A stretch of DNA of 64,000 nucleotides from Sphingobacterium tenebrionis (GCF_037126265.1 NZ_JAYLLN010000011.1:1-64000), one strand, 5' to 3'. Shown: positions 9,158-18,239, counted from the first letter of the stretch. A program made the numbers and translations. Notes: generated from the letters alone by a model not told the origin.

Positions 9158-12100
9158 TTAATCCAATGTGATATCTAAACCTAGACCGCGAAGCTCATGT
9201 ACCAATACGTTGAACGATTCTGGTACCGATGGTGTTGGAAGGTTATTACCTTTAACGATCGCTTCGTAAGTTTTCGCACGACCCACAACATCATCTGATT
9301 TCACCGTTAAGATCTCTTGAAGGATGTTCGATGCACCGAATGCCTCTAATGCCCAAACCTCCATCTCACCAAAACGCTGACCACCGAACTGTGCCTTACC
9401 ACCTAATGGTTGTTGAGTAATCAACGAGTATGGACCGATTGAACGTGCGTGCATTTTGTCATCTACCATGTGTCCTAATTTCAACATGTAGATTACACCC
9501 ACTGTTGTAGGTTGGTCAAAACGCTCTCCAGTTAAACCGTTGTACAAATAGGTACGACCTGATTTCGGTAATCCTGCTTTCTCTACCCATTCTTCTACCT
9601 GGTCCATTTCAGCACCATCGAAGATCGGCGTAGCAAACTTAACCCCTAATTTCTGTCCTGCCCATCCTAAAACAGTTTCATAGATCTGTCCAAGGTTCAT
9701 ACGAGATGGTACCCCTAGTGGATTCAATACGATATCTACCGGTGTTCCATCTTCCAAGAATGGCATATCCTCATCACGAACGATACGTGCAACGATACCT
9801 TTGTTACCGTGACGACCAGCCATCTTATCCCCTACTTTAAGCTTACGTTTCTTAGCCACATAAACTTTAGCCATTTGAACAATTCCTGATGGAAGCTCAT
9901 CACCCACAGAGATAGCGAATTTCTCACGTTTGAATGCACCTAACTCCTCATTAACTTTAATGCCGTAGTTATGTAATGCATACTTGATCATTTCGTTTTT
10001 ATCATCATCCGTAGTCCATCCAGTTGGGTTTACATTGTTGTAATCCAAATCCTGAAGGATCTTTTGGGTGAATTTAGCACCTTTAGCAACCAAAAGCTCT
10101 TTGTAAACACTGTAGATCCCTTGAGAGGTCTTACCATTTACAATAGTGAACAATTTATCCACTAAACGGTCTTTTAATGCTCTGATGTTTTTATCGTGTG
10201 CAACTTCTAATTTCTCTAAAGCTTTACGCTCTACTTCTTTAGACATTTTCTTCGCACGGGAGAACAATTTCGTGTCGATAACAACCCCTTTGATGGATGG
10301 AGGAGTCTTCAAGGAAGCATCCTTCACATCGCCGGCTTTGTCACCAAAGATGGCACGTAATAATTTCTCTTCTGGTGAAGGATCAGATTCTCCTTTTGGA
10401 GTGATCTTACCGATCAAGATATCGCCTTCGCCAACTTCCGCACCGATACGGATAATACCGTTTTCGTCTAAGTCTTTCGTAGCTTCTTCAGATACGTTCG
10501 GGATATCAGCTGTTAATTCCTCTTCACCACGTTTGGTATCACGAACTTCCAGTTCGAATTCCTCAATGTGCAATGAAGTGAACAAATCCTGAGAAACAAC
10601 GCGCTCAGAGATTACGATCGCATCCTCAAAGTTGTATCCTTGCCAAGGCATGAACGCTACTTTTAGGTTACGGCCCAATGCTAATTCACCGTCTTCTGTT
10701 GCATATCCCTCACACAATACCTGACCTTTAGATACCTCTTGTCCTTTGATGACGATCGGTTTCAAGTTGATACAAGTATTCTGGTTGGTTTTCTTGAATT
10801 TTGTTAATTTATAAACCTTAACATCCTCATCGAATGAAACCAATTTCTCGTTTTCATTACGGTTGTAGCGGATGTGGATTTCCTGTGCATCTACATATTC
10901 TACTACACCGTTTCCTTCAGCATTGATCAAGGTACGGGAATCTTTCGCTACGCGAGCTTCCAATCCTGTTCCTACAACCGGTGCTTGAGGACGTAATAAA
11001 GGCACGGCCTGGCGCTGCATGTTCGATCCCATCAATGCACGGTTGGCATCATCATGCTCCAAGAAAGGAATCAATGAAGCCGCAATAGAGGTGATCTGGT
11101 TAGGCGCAACGTCCATATAGTCTAATTTCTCAGGCTCGATAATCGGGAAGTCACCCTCATATCTTGCTTTTACTTTCGCATCCAAGAAATTACCTTTATC
11201 ATCGTACAATGCGTTTGCTTGTGCGATTGTTTTATCATCTTCATCTTCTGCCGACAAGTAAACAACTGGCTGATCAACCACTACCTTACCGTCTTCAACT
11301 TTACGGTATGGTGTTTCGATAAATCCTAGGTTGTTGATCTTCGCGTGTACAGATAGTGAAGAGATCAAACCGATGTTCGGACCCTCAGGCGTTTCGATCG
11401 TACAAAGACGGCCGTAGTGCGTGTAGTGAACGTCACGAACCTCGAAACCTGCGCGCTCACGAGAAAGACCACCTGGACCTAACGCTGATAAACGACGCTT
11501 ATGTGTAATCTCCGCCAATGGATTCGTTTGGTCCATGAACTGAGATAACTGGTTTGTTCCGAAGAATGAATTGATTACTGATGATAATGTACGTGCATTG
11601 ATCAAATCAGTAGGTGTGAACACTTCGTTGTCACGGATGTTCATACGTTCGCGGATTGTACGCGCCATACGAGCAAGACCCACACCGAACTGCGCGTATA
11701 ATTGCTCACCTACCGTACGTACGCGACGGTTTGATAAGTGGTCAATATCATCCACCTCAGCTTTGGAGTTGATCAGGTTGATCAAGTATTTAACGATCGC
11801 GATAATATCCTCGCGTGTCAATACTTTGGTATCTGAATCCGTTCCTAAGTTCAATTTACGGTTGATGCGGTATCTACCTACATCCCCTAAATCATAACGT
11901 TTATCAGAGAAGAACAAACGATCGATGATACCACGAGCAGTTTCCTCATCAGGTGGTTCAGCGTTACGTAATTGACGGTAGATGTGCTCCACAGCCTCTT
12001 TCTCTGAGTTCGAAGTATCCTTCTGTAAAGTATTATATATAATCGAATAGTCCGCATTGTTGGATTCGTCTTCTTTGGTCAGGATAATAGATTTTACCCC

Positions 12101-12967
12101 TGCATCGATGATCAAATCAATGTGGTCCTCTTCTAAAACTGTTTCACGTTCAAGGATGATTTCGTTACGGTCGATAGATACCACTTCACCGGTATCCTCA
12201 TCTACGAAATCCTCTGTCCATTTGTTCAATACCCTAGCCGCTAAACGACGACCAACGTATTTCTTCAGACCCGTTTTACTAACCTTTACTTCGTCTGCAA
12301 GGTCGAATAATTCTAAGATATCCTTATCAGAATCGAAACCAATAGCACGTAATAAGGTAGTAACTGGGAATTTTTTCTTACGATCGATGTAAGCATACAT
12401 CACGTTGTTCACGTCTGTTGCGAATTCGATCCAAGACCCTTTAAAAGGAATTACCCTAGCAGAATAAAGTTTAGTACCATTTGTGTGTCTACTTTGACCA
12501 AAGAACACACCAGGAGAACGGTGCAATTGAGAAACGATTACACGCTCGGCACCATTGATCACAAAGGTACCTTTTGGAGTCATGTAAGGGATAGTTCCTA
12601 AATATACATCTTGTACAATGGTTTCAAAATCTTCGTGTTCTTCATCATTACAAGATAACTTCAATTTTGCCTTCAAAGGTACGCTATACGTCAAACCACG
12701 TTCGATACACTCTTGGATATCATAGCGCGGTGGATCAATGAAATAATCCAAAAACTCTAGCACAAAGATGTTTCTTGAATCAGAAATAGGGAAGTTTTCG
12801 GCGAAAACCTTGTAAAGCCCTTCCTGATGGCGATCGTCGGAAGTAGTCTCTAATTGAAAAAACTCCTTGAAAGACTCCAATTGTACGTCCAAGAAATCCG
12901 GATAATCAATTACCTTCTTACTGGTCGCAAAATTTACTCTTTCTTGTTGCATATTATTGTTTGCCAA
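9158..12967 (-). CDS. rpoB: DNA-directed RNA polymerase subunit beta
   Basis: A 1269-residue beta subunit of RNA polymerase. The rifampicin-pocket cluster begins near residue 468 (FFGTNQLSQFMDQTNPL, then ITHKRRLSALGPGG). It has the drug-sensitive residues at the positions equivalent to E. coli Asp516, His526 and Ser531, so no resistance substitution is visible in that cluster. Catalytic and binding segments (GYNFEDAIVISERV, the GDKMAGRHGNKG lysine region, and the C-terminal KAQFGGQRFGEMEVWALEA) are intact. The gene follows rplL after a gap of about 160 bp with a strong hairpin, and precedes rpoC. Confidence 0.99.
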   Translation of the reverse strand: MANNNMQQERVNFATSKKVIDYPDFLDVQLESFKEFFQLETTSDDRHQEGLYKVFAENFPISDSRNIFVLEFLDYFIDPPRYDIQECIERGLTYSVPLKAKLKLSCNDEEHEDFETIVQDVYLGTIPYMTPKGTFVINGAERVIVSQLHRSPGVFFGQSRHTNGTKLYSARVIPFKGSWIEFATDVNNVMYAYIDRKKKFPVTTLLRAIGFDSDKDILELFDLADEVKVSKTGLKKYVGRRLAARVLNKWTEDFVDEDTGEVVSIDRNEIILERETVLEEDHIDLIIDAGVKSIILTKEDESNNADYSIIYNTLQKDTSNSEKEAVEHIYRQLRNAEPPDEETARGIIDRLFFSDKRYDLGDVGRYRINRKLNLGTDSDTKVLTREDIIAIVKYLINLINSKAEVDDIDHLSNRRVRTVGEQLYAQFGVGLARMARTIRERMNIRDNEVFTPTDLINARTLSSVINSFFGTNQLSQFMDQTNPLAEITHKRRLSALGPGGLSRERAGFEVRDVHYTHYGRLCTIETPEGPNIGLISSLSVHAKINNLGFIETPYRKVEDGKVVVDQPVVYLSAEDEDDKTIAQANALYDDKGNFLDAKVKARYEGDFPIIEPEKLDYMDVAPNQITSIAASLIPFLEHDDANRALMGSNMQRQAVPLLRPQAPVVGTGLEARVAKDSRTLINAEGNGVVEYVDAQEIHIRYNRNENEKLVSFDEDVKVYKLTKFKKTNQNTCINLKPIVIKGQEVSKGQVLCEGYATEDGELALGRNLKVAFMPWQGYNFEDAIVISERVVSQDLFTSLHIEEFELEVRDTKRGEEELTADIPNVSEEATKDLDENGIIRIGAEVGEGDILIGKITPKGESDPSPEEKLLRAIFGDKAGDVKDASLKTPPSIKGVVIDTKLFSRAKKMSKEVERKALEKLEVAHDKNIRALKDRLVDKLFTIVNGKTSQGIYSVYKELLVAKGAKFTQKILQDLDYNNVNPTGWTTDDDKNEMIKYALHNYGIKVNEELGAFKREKFAISVGDELPSGIVQMAKVYVAKKRKLKVGDKMAGRHGNKGIVARIVRDEDMPFLEDGTPVDIVLNPLGVPSRMNLGQIYETVLGWAGQKLGVKFATPIFDGAEMDQVEEWVEKAGLPKSGRTYLYNGLTGERFDQPTTVGVIYMLKLGHMVDDKMHARSIGPYSLITQQPLGGKAQFGGQRFGEMEVWALEAFGASNILQEILTVKSDDVVGRAKTYEAIVKGNNLPTPSVPESFNVLVHELRGLGLDITLD

Positions 12968-13073
12968 GGGAATAAGAATTTAGTTTAAAAAAACTGAGCT
13001 AACATAGCTGATGTTGTCTTCCAATCTGGCCTCAGCGAAAGCGCAGATTCATATCATTTATTATAAACAGGAA

Positions 13074-13105
13074 TAGACTCTGATAGATTTCACTATCAGA
13101 GTCTA
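13074..13105. promoter_or_regulatory. Hairpin between rplL and rpoB
   Basis: A perfect 13-bp inverted repeat (13074-13086 with 13093-13105) has a 6-nt loop and lies 24 bp after the rplL stop codon. The T-run is on the plus-strand side; on the minus (coding) strand only TTCCTGTTT follows. It therefore resembles a weak attenuator or RNase processing site. E. coli has an attenuator and an RNase III site at this same junction, which lowers rpoBC relative to the ribosomal genes. Confidence 0.65.
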
Positions 13106-13128
13106 ATTTTTTGGTGCTTTATGCGAGA

Positions 13129-13506
13129 TTACTTAATCTCAACTACAGCTCCAGCTTCTTCTAGTTGTTTTTTCAAAGCTTCAGCTTCGTCTTTAGAAAC
13201 ACCAGCTTTTAATTCTTTAGGTGCACCGTCAACTAAGTCTTTTGCTTCTTTCAAACCTAAACCAGCTAAATCTTTAACTAATTTAACTACAGCTAATTTC
13301 TGACCACCAGCTTCTTTCAAGATAACGTCAAATGAAGTTTTCTCTTCAGCAGCAGCAGCGCCGTCTCCAGCAGGAGCAGCAGCAACAGCTACAGCAGCAG
13401 CAGCAGGCTCAATACCGTATTCGTCTTTTAAGATATCAGCTAATTCTTTAACTTCTTTTACTGTTAAGTTCACTAACTGTTCAGCAAGTTGTTTTAAATC
13501 TGCCAT
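13129..13506 (-). CDS. rplL: 50S ribosomal protein L7/L12
   Basis: A 125-residue L7/L12 stalk protein. The N-terminal dimerisation helix segment (ADLKQLAEQLVNLTV) is joined by a flexible Ala/Gly-rich hinge (about residues 34-54) to the C-terminal factor-binding domain, which begins KTSFDVILKEAG and contains VKLVKDLAGLGLKEAKDLVDG. It binds L10 in several copies and recruits EF-Tu, EF-G and other GTPase factors to the ribosome. It is cotranscribed with rplJ, with an 80-bp gap. Confidence 0.99.
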   Translation of the reverse strand: MADLKQLAEQLVNLTVKEVKELADILKDEYGIEPAAAAVAVAAAPAGDGAAAAEEKTSFDVILKEAGGQKLAVVKLVKDLAGLGLKEAKDLVDGAPKELKAGVSKDEAEALKKQLEEAGAVVEIK

Positions 13507-13586
13507 TTTATTTTGATTTTTTGAATGTACTTTTTTAAAAAATAATTGTTAATTAAAATGCAACGAGTTTTTGTGAGTAGGTCTCG

Positions 13587-14105
13587 TTAACCTCTTTCTT
13601 CTAAAGCTTTTACTAAGCCGGAAATTGTATTGCCGCCTGATTGAAGAGCAGAAATAACATTTTTCGCTGGTGATTGAAGTAAAGCAATAACGTCTGCGAT
13701 AAGTTCCTCTTTAGATTTAAGGTTCACTAATGCATCAAGTTGGTTGTCGCCTACGAAAGCAGTCTCTTGAATATATGCTGCTTTCAATACAGGCTTGTCA
13801 CCTTCTTTACGTAATTGTTTGATCAATTTCGCAGGAGCGTTGCCGGTTTCGGCAAACATCATTGTAGATGCTCCTTTTAATACGCCAAAGATCTCTTCTG
13901 AATCAACACCTGCTTCTAATAAGGCTTTCTTGATCAAGGTGTTTTTTACCACTTGAATCTCGATACCTTGCTCGAAACATTTGCGACGAATGCCATTCAC
14001 CTTCTCAACAGTTAAATCTGCCGTATCCGTAATGTAGAAATTACCGTAAGATTTAATCTGCTCAGCCAAGGCTTGAACAATTTCATGTTTAAGTTCTTTT
14101 CTCAT
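13587..14105 (-). CDS. rplJ: 50S ribosomal protein L10
   Basis: A 172-residue L10, the base of the ribosomal stalk and the binding partner of L7/L12. It begins MRKELKHEIVQALAEQI and has the usual central VVKNTLIKKALLEAG and KGASTMMFAE segments. The C-terminal helix that anchors L7/L12 dimers is present. The start codon is only 2 bp from the rplA stop, so there is no room for the long L10-binding leader found between rplA and rplJ in E. coli. Autogenous control, if present, must use another site in the operon. Confidence 0.98.
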   Translation of the reverse strand: MRKELKHEIVQALAEQIKSYGNFYITDTADLTVEKVNGIRRKCFEQGIEIQVVKNTLIKKALLEAGVDSEEIFGVLKGASTMMFAETGNAPAKLIKQLRKEGDKPVLKAAYIQETAFVGDNQLDALVNLKSKEELIADVIALLQSPAKNVISALQSGGNTISGLVKALEERG

Positions 14106-14107
14106 GA

Positions 14108-14806
14108 TTAAATTCCTACTACTGATTTAGTTTCTACATGAATACCTGGACTCATGGTTGATGAAATGTGAATACTCTTGAAGTACGTTCCTTTAGCTGC
14201 AGATGGTTTCAAACGCGCTAACGTTTGTAATACCTCTAATGCGTTATCATAGATTTTATCTGCATCGAAAGACACTTTACCAACTGAAGTGTGGATGATA
14301 CCTGTTTTGTCAACTTTGAAATCGATCTTACCACCTTTAACCTCTGTTACAGCTTTACCAACTTCGGTAGTTACTGTACCAGTTTTAGGGTTAGGCATCA
14401 AGTTTCTTGGACCTAAAATACGACCCAATTTACCTACTTTCGCCATAACACTAGGCATAGTGATGATGATGTCAACGTCAGTCCAACCACCTTCGATTTT
14501 GCTGATGTAGTCGTCAAGACCTACGTAGTCCGCACCTGCTGCTTTAGCTTCTTCTTCCTTATCAGGAGTACATAAAACTAAAACACGAACTGTCTTACCA
14601 GTTCCGTGAGGTAATGTTGCGATACCACGAACCATTTGATTTGCTTTACGAGGATCTACGCCCAAACGAACGTCGATATCCACTGAAGCATCAAACTTGG
14701 TATTGGTGATTTCTTTAACTAAAGCCGAAGCTTCTTTTAAAGTATACGCCTTACCAGCTTCAATTTTGGATAGTGCCGCTTTTTGATTTTTTGTTAATCT
14801 AGCCAC
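14108..14806 (-). CDS. rplA: 50S ribosomal protein L1
   Basis: A 232-residue L1, a 23S rRNA-binding protein of the L1 stalk near the E site. Typical segments are VDIDVRLGVDPRKANQMVRG, the Gly-rich LPHGTGKTVRVLV stretch, LGRILGPRNLMPNPKTGTV and the C-terminal STMSPGIHVE. In other bacteria L1 represses its own mRNA at the rplK leader; the long leader upstream of rplK here leaves room for such a site. It follows rplK after 22 bp. Confidence 0.99.
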   Translation of the reverse strand: MARLTKNQKAALSKIEAGKAYTLKEASALVKEITNTKFDASVDIDVRLGVDPRKANQMVRGIATLPHGTGKTVRVLVLCTPDKEEEAKAAGADYVGLDDYISKIEGGWTDVDIIITMPSVMAKVGKLGRILGPRNLMPNPKTGTVTTEVGKAVTEVKGGKIDFKVDKTGIIHTSVGKVSFDADKIYDNALEVLQTLARLKPSAAKGTYFKSIHISSTMSPGIHVETKSVVGI

Positions 14807-14828
14807 TTTCTTAAACTGATTTCGTTAA

Positions 14829-15272
14829 TTAATTTTTCCAAGGAGCATCTCCAGATACTGTGATACCCATACTACGCGCTGTACCGGCAACCATTCTCAT
14901 AGCTGACTCTACGGTAAATGCATTCAAATCTGGCATTTTATCTTCAGCGATTTGCTTTACTTGATCCCAAGTAATGCTTGCCACCTTCTTACGGTTAGGC
15001 TCGCCTGATCCACTTTTCAATTTAGCTGCGTCTTTTAACTGAACCGCTACTGGTGGAGTCTTGATGATAAAATCAAAAGATTTGTCGGCATATACAGTGA
15101 TTACAACAGGTAATACTTGACCTGGTTTGTCTTGCGTACGAGCGTTGAATTGCTTACAAAAATCCATGATGTTCACACCTTTAGCACCTAATGCAGGTCC
15201 TACTGGTGGAGATGGGTTTGCAGCACCGCCCTTCACTTGTAATTTTACTAACGCACTGACTTCTTTTGCCAT
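14829..15272 (-). CDS. rplK: 50S ribosomal protein L11
   Basis: A 147-residue L11, which binds the GTPase-associated region of 23S rRNA. The N-terminal proline-rich segment (ANPSPPVGPALGAKGVNIMDFCKQFN) and the C-terminal RNA-binding half with ARSMGITVSG are present. It is the first gene of the rplK-rplA-rplJ-rplL-rpoB-rpoC transcript and has its own promoter about 110 bp upstream. The nusG transcript ends separately at a bidirectional terminator farther upstream. Confidence 0.99.
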   Translation of the reverse strand: MAKEVSALVKLQVKGGAANPSPPVGPALGAKGVNIMDFCKQFNARTQDKPGQVLPVVITVYADKSFDFIIKTPPVAVQLKDAAKLKSGSGEPNRKKVASITWDQVKQIAEDKMPDLNAFTVESAMRMVAGTARSMGITVSGDAPWKN

Positions 15273-15383
15273 TTTTTTTGTGATTTAATTTGTTAAATGT
15301 TTGTTAGTAAGTTGGAAGCAATAACGTAACATTTACTTTTTCTCGTTCGACCTTAAACCTAAGTTTTGCAATCAAACGAGGTG

Positions 15384-15391
15384 CAAAGATA
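15384..15391 (-). promoter_or_regulatory. Promoter -7 element upstream of rplK
   Basis: On the minus strand the sequence reads TATCTTTG, an exact match to the Bacteroidetes -7 consensus TAnnTTTG, followed by CACC. No clear TTG is seen at the -33 spacing. The start site would fall near 15378, giving a leader of about 105 nt before rplK. This is the likely promoter of the ribosomal-rpoBC operon. Confidence 0.55.
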
Positions 15392-15451
15392 TATATAAAT
15401 TCTTTAAGATGAAAATATTTTTTACTTTTTATTTGAGGCGATGGATTGCTA

Positions 15452-15483
15452 TTTGTTATAGCAAGGAATTAAGATTAGCTTTG
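15452..15483 (+). promoter_or_regulatory. Promoter of the small plus-strand gene at 15503
   Basis: TTTG at 15452-15455 and TAGCTTTG at 15476-15483 are separated by 20 bp, which fits the Bacteroidetes TTTG/TAnnTTTG promoter. The start codon of the 55-residue gene follows 19 bp later. Confidence 0.6.
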
Positions 15484-15502
15484 TATTTAAAATGATAGCA
15501 AG

Positions 15503-15670
15503 ATGAATACAAATAATTCAAAGAAATCATCCTCTTTACGAATTGAGAGCATTCATTCTAATAAACCTAATGATAAGACTAAGAAAGCCATCGAGGAAAC
15601 ACTTTCTGTTTCTAAAAAACTCAAAGGTTTTACAAATATGGATGATCTATTTGCGAGCTTATCCAAATAA
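15503..15670 (+). CDS. Small hypothetical protein, antitoxin-like C-terminus
   Basis: A 55-codon frame on the opposite strand to its neighbours, between nusG and rplK. The protein is hydrophilic and lysine/serine-rich (begins MNTNNSKKSSSLRIE, contains NDKTKKAIEETLS, ends TNMDDLFASLSK). I do not recognise the family. The ending resembles the tail of some RelB-like antitoxins that wrap a toxin, but no toxin frame lies beside it. Three things support a real gene: a matching promoter 20 bp upstream, continuous reading to a stop, and a strong terminator about 45 bp after the stop. Coding status is likely but unproven. Confidence 0.55.
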   Translation: MNTNNSKKSSSLRIESIHSNKPNDKTKKAIEETLSVSKKLKGFTNMDDLFASLSK

Positions 15671-15712
15671 TCATATCTCAATATATACAGATATTAAGTT
15701 TATAAAAAAAAC

Positions 15713-15746
15713 AAAAAACCGATATTTCTCAATATCGGTTTTTTTT
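15713..15746. terminator. Bidirectional terminator between nusG and the small gene
   Basis: A 10-bp perfect stem (15717-15726 with 15731-15740) has a 4-nt loop, an A-run on its left and a T-run on its right. It can end both the plus-strand small gene and the minus-strand secE-nusG transcript, and so separates nusG from rplK. Confidence 0.85.
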
Positions 15747-15787
15747 GATAGACATTATTGCTGTCTCTATATTATCTTCGATCCGGA

Positions 15788-16333
15788 TTATTCCTTCTCC
15801 ACTTGCATATAGTTCAATTCAAGAGGAGTCTTTCTTCCAAATACCTTAACCATTACGGTCAATTTCTTCTTATCCTCATGAACCTCTTCGATTTCACCGG
15901 TGAATCCATTGAATGGACCATCGCTTACTTTCACTGTTTCACCTACGTAGTAAGGAACGTTGATAGACTCGCCTTGCTCGGCCATCTCATCCACTTTACC
16001 TAGGATCCTGTTTACTTCTGCCGGACGCAAAGGGATCGCATTACCTGCTTTATCACCTAAAAATCCGATTACGCTATTTACGTTTTTGATCGCGTGCTCA
16101 ATCTCTCCATCCAAAGCTGCTTCAATCAATACATATCCAGGGTAATAGTTACGCTCTTTCGCTACTTTTTTACCATCACGCATCTGATAGTATTTCTCCA
16201 TAGGGATCAATACCTGCGTTACTAAATGCTGTATTCCTAAACGATTGATTTCTGCCTCAAGATATTGCTTTACCTTCTTCTCTTTCCCACTAACAGCACG
16301 AACTACGTACCATTTTAAACTTTGATCTGCCAT
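15788..16333 (-). CDS. nusG: Transcription termination/antitermination factor NusG
   Basis: A 181-residue NusG. The N-terminal NGN domain (KWYVVRAVSGKEKKVKQYLE, with the aromatic YYPGYVLIEA strand) binds RNA polymerase across the cleft. The C-terminal KOW domain (VSDGPFNGFTGEIEEV) contacts Rho, S10 or other partners. Length is standard. It starts 23 bp after secE. Unlike many bacteria, where rplK follows closely, a terminator and a small oppositely directed gene separate nusG from rplK. Confidence 0.98.
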   Translation of the reverse strand: MADQSLKWYVVRAVSGKEKKVKQYLEAEINRLGIQHLVTQVLIPMEKYYQMRDGKKVAKERNYYPGYVLIEAALDGEIEHAIKNVNSVIGFLGDKAGNAIPLRPAEVNRILGKVDEMAEQGESINVPYYVGETVKVSDGPFNGFTGEIEEVHEDKKKLTVMVKVFGRKTPLELNYMQVEKE

Positions 16334-16356
16334 AGTCTTCTTTCGAATTAGAAAAA

Positions 16357-16551
16357 TTAAGAAGCTGTATTGTACAACAACTCCATAATGTTGCTCGATG
16401 CTTTATCCATTACGAAAATCAACAATGCGATGATAATGGAAGCAACAAGTACAATAATAGCATGACTCTGCAATTGTGACCAAGTCGGCCAAGTCACTTT
16501 CTCGGTGATCTCTGTATAAGAGTCCTTAAAAAAATCAAGTACTTTTGCCAT
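16357..16551 (-). CDS. secE: Protein translocase subunit SecE
   Basis: A 64-residue short SecE with one membrane helix (about residues 29-48, HAIIVLVASIIIALLIFVMD) preceded by the conserved amphipathic segment KDSYTEITEKVTWPTWSQLQ. It clamps SecY in the inner-membrane translocon. This single-helix form is the usual one outside enterobacteria. It lies between tRNA-Trp and nusG, an arrangement conserved in many bacteria. Confidence 0.96.
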   Translation of the reverse strand: MAKVLDFFKDSYTEITEKVTWPTWSQLQSHAIIVLVASIIIALLIFVMDKASSNIMELLYNTAS

Positions 16552-16576
16552 TTAATTGTTTTCTAAGTTTATTAAG

Positions 16577-16647
16577 CACGGGCACAAGGATTCGAACCCT
16601 GATCGAAGGTTTTGGAGACCTCTATTCTACCATTGAACTATGCCCGT
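16577..16647 (-). tRNA. tRNA-Trp (anticodon CCA)
   Basis: A 71-nt tRNA with acceptor stem ACGGGCA/TGCCCGT and discriminator G. The T arm contains GGGTTCGAATCC, and anticodon CCA is encoded at 16613-16615. It lies between tuf and secE, the place where many bacteria keep this tRNA. Confidence 0.95.
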
Positions 16648-16742
16648 GTATTTTTTATGATGTTGCAAATATAGCGTTTAAACCGCATTACAACAAATAT
16701 TATTTCAATTTTAATGGAGTTTATCGCAAGCTCCATTGTTAG

Positions 16743-16784
16743 AAAAAATAAGCTAATCAGCCTGAGCCAATTAGCTTATTTTTT
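16743..16784. terminator. Terminator after tuf
   Basis: A perfect 15-bp inverted repeat (16743-16757 with 16770-16784) is A-rich at its outer left and T-rich at its outer right, so the stem base supplies a U-tract on either strand. It lies 18 bp beyond the tuf stop codon. Some read-through to tRNA-Trp, secE and nusG is possible. Confidence 0.8.
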
Positions 16785-16801
16785 ATGTTGTAATCGACAG
16801 A

Positions 16802-17989
16802 TTATGCTAAGATTTCAGTTACCTGACCAGCACCTACTGTACGACCACCCTCACGGATAGCGAAACGTAGACCTTTTTCCATCGCGATAGCGTTGATCAA
16901 CTTCACAGTGATCGTAACGTTATCACCTGGCATAACCATCTCTGTACCTTCTTCTAAAGTGATCTCTCCAGTAACGTCTGTCGTACGGAAGTAGAATTGA
17001 GGACGGTATTTGTTGAAGAATGGAGTATGACGACCACCTTCAGCTTTTGATAATACGTAAACCTCAGCTTTGAAGTCTGTGTGAGGAGTTACTGAACCTG
17101 GTTTACAGATAACCATACCACGACGGATATCAGTTTTCTCAATACCACGTAACAATAAACCTACGTTATCACCTGCTTCACCGTAATCTAAGATCTTACG
17201 GAACATCTCAACACCTGTTACGGTAGATTTCAAGTTCTCAGCACCCATACCTAAGATTTCTACTGGATCTCCAGAGTTGATTACACCTCTTTCGATACGA
17301 CCAGTTGCAACAGTACCACGACCAGTGATCGAGAATACGTCTTCGATAGGCATCAAGAAAGGAAGTTCAGTCAAACGTGGAGGGATTGGAATGTAGTTAT
17401 CTACAGCGTCCATCAATTCCATGATTGAATCAACCCATTGCTCTTCACCGTTCAAAGCACCTAATGCAGAACCTTTGATTACAGGAACATCGTCACCTGG
17501 GAATTCGTAGAATGATAATAATTCACGAACTTCCATTTCAACTAAGTCTAATAACTCAGCGTCATCAACTAAGTCAACTTTGTTCAAGAATACTACTAAC
17601 GCAGGAACACCTACCTGACGAGCCAATAGGATGTGCTCGCGAGTTTGAGGCATAGGACCATCTGTAGCAGCAACTACGATGATAGCACCATCCATCTGTG
17701 CAGCACCAGTTACCATGTTCTTCACGTAATCCGCGTGTCCAGGACAATCTACGTGTGCATAGTGACGGTTAGCTGTTTGGTATTCTACGTGTGCCGTGTT
17801 AATTGTAATACCACGCTCTTTTTCTTCAGGAGCAGAGTCAATTGAATCAAATGAACGAGCTTCTGAAAAACCTTTATCAGCTAATACTTTAGTGATAGCA
17901 GCTGTTGTAGTTGTTTTACCGTGGTCAACGTGACCGATAGTACCAATGTTTAAGTGCGGTTTACTACGGTCAAATTTCTCTTTTGCCAT
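16802..17989 (-). CDS. tuf: Elongation factor Tu
   Basis: A 395-residue EF-Tu, the GTPase that delivers aminoacyl-tRNA to the ribosome. The P loop GHVDHGKTT is at residues 19-27. The switch region (ERGITINTAHVEY), DCPGHADY, NKVD and GSALGAL guanine-binding motifs are intact, and domains II and III follow. It is downstream of four tRNA genes, as in the E. coli thrU-tyrU-glyT-thrT-tufB unit. The ORF starts about 72 bp after tRNA-Thr(GGU). Confidence 0.99.
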   Translation of the reverse strand: MAKEKFDRSKPHLNIGTIGHVDHGKTTTTAAITKVLADKGFSEARSFDSIDSAPEEKERGITINTAHVEYQTANRHYAHVDCPGHADYVKNMVTGAAQMDGAIIVVAATDGPMPQTREHILLARQVGVPALVVFLNKVDLVDDAELLDLVEMEVRELLSFYEFPGDDVPVIKGSALGALNGEEQWVDSIMELMDAVDNYIPIPPRLTELPFLMPIEDVFSITGRGTVATGRIERGVINSGDPVEILGMGAENLKSTVTGVEMFRKILDYGEAGDNVGLLLRGIEKTDIRRGMVICKPGSVTPHTDFKAEVYVLSKAEGGRHTPFFNKYRPQFYFRTTDVTGEITLEEGTEMVMPGDNVTITVKLINAIAMEKGLRFAIREGGRTVGAGQVTEILA

Positions 17990-18061
17990 GTTTATGCGAA
18001 TTAGTAATTATAAAATATTTCCTTTAATTATCTTACAAAGTTAATAAAACTTATGTATTCG

Positions 18062-18133
<72 letters not shown>

Positions 18134-18239
18134 TTAAAACCTTTTTAACAGGTTAAAAACCCATTTACAAAGATAAGTCTCTACCCTTTTAATTTGTTCA
18201 TTGAAAAGAAGAGAGACTTAGATTTGTTTTTATAAATTG

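Noticed and set aside
11400..11600. Possible rifampicin-resistance changes in the RpoB drug pocket.
   Set aside because: The cluster around residues 468-500 keeps the sensitive residues at the E. coli 516, 526 and 531 positions.
13562..13588. AACGAG/CTCGTT stem between rplJ and rplL as an L10 regulatory site.
   Set aside because: Only 6 bp pair and the stem overlaps the rplJ stop; there is no kink-turn-like pattern to support L10 binding.
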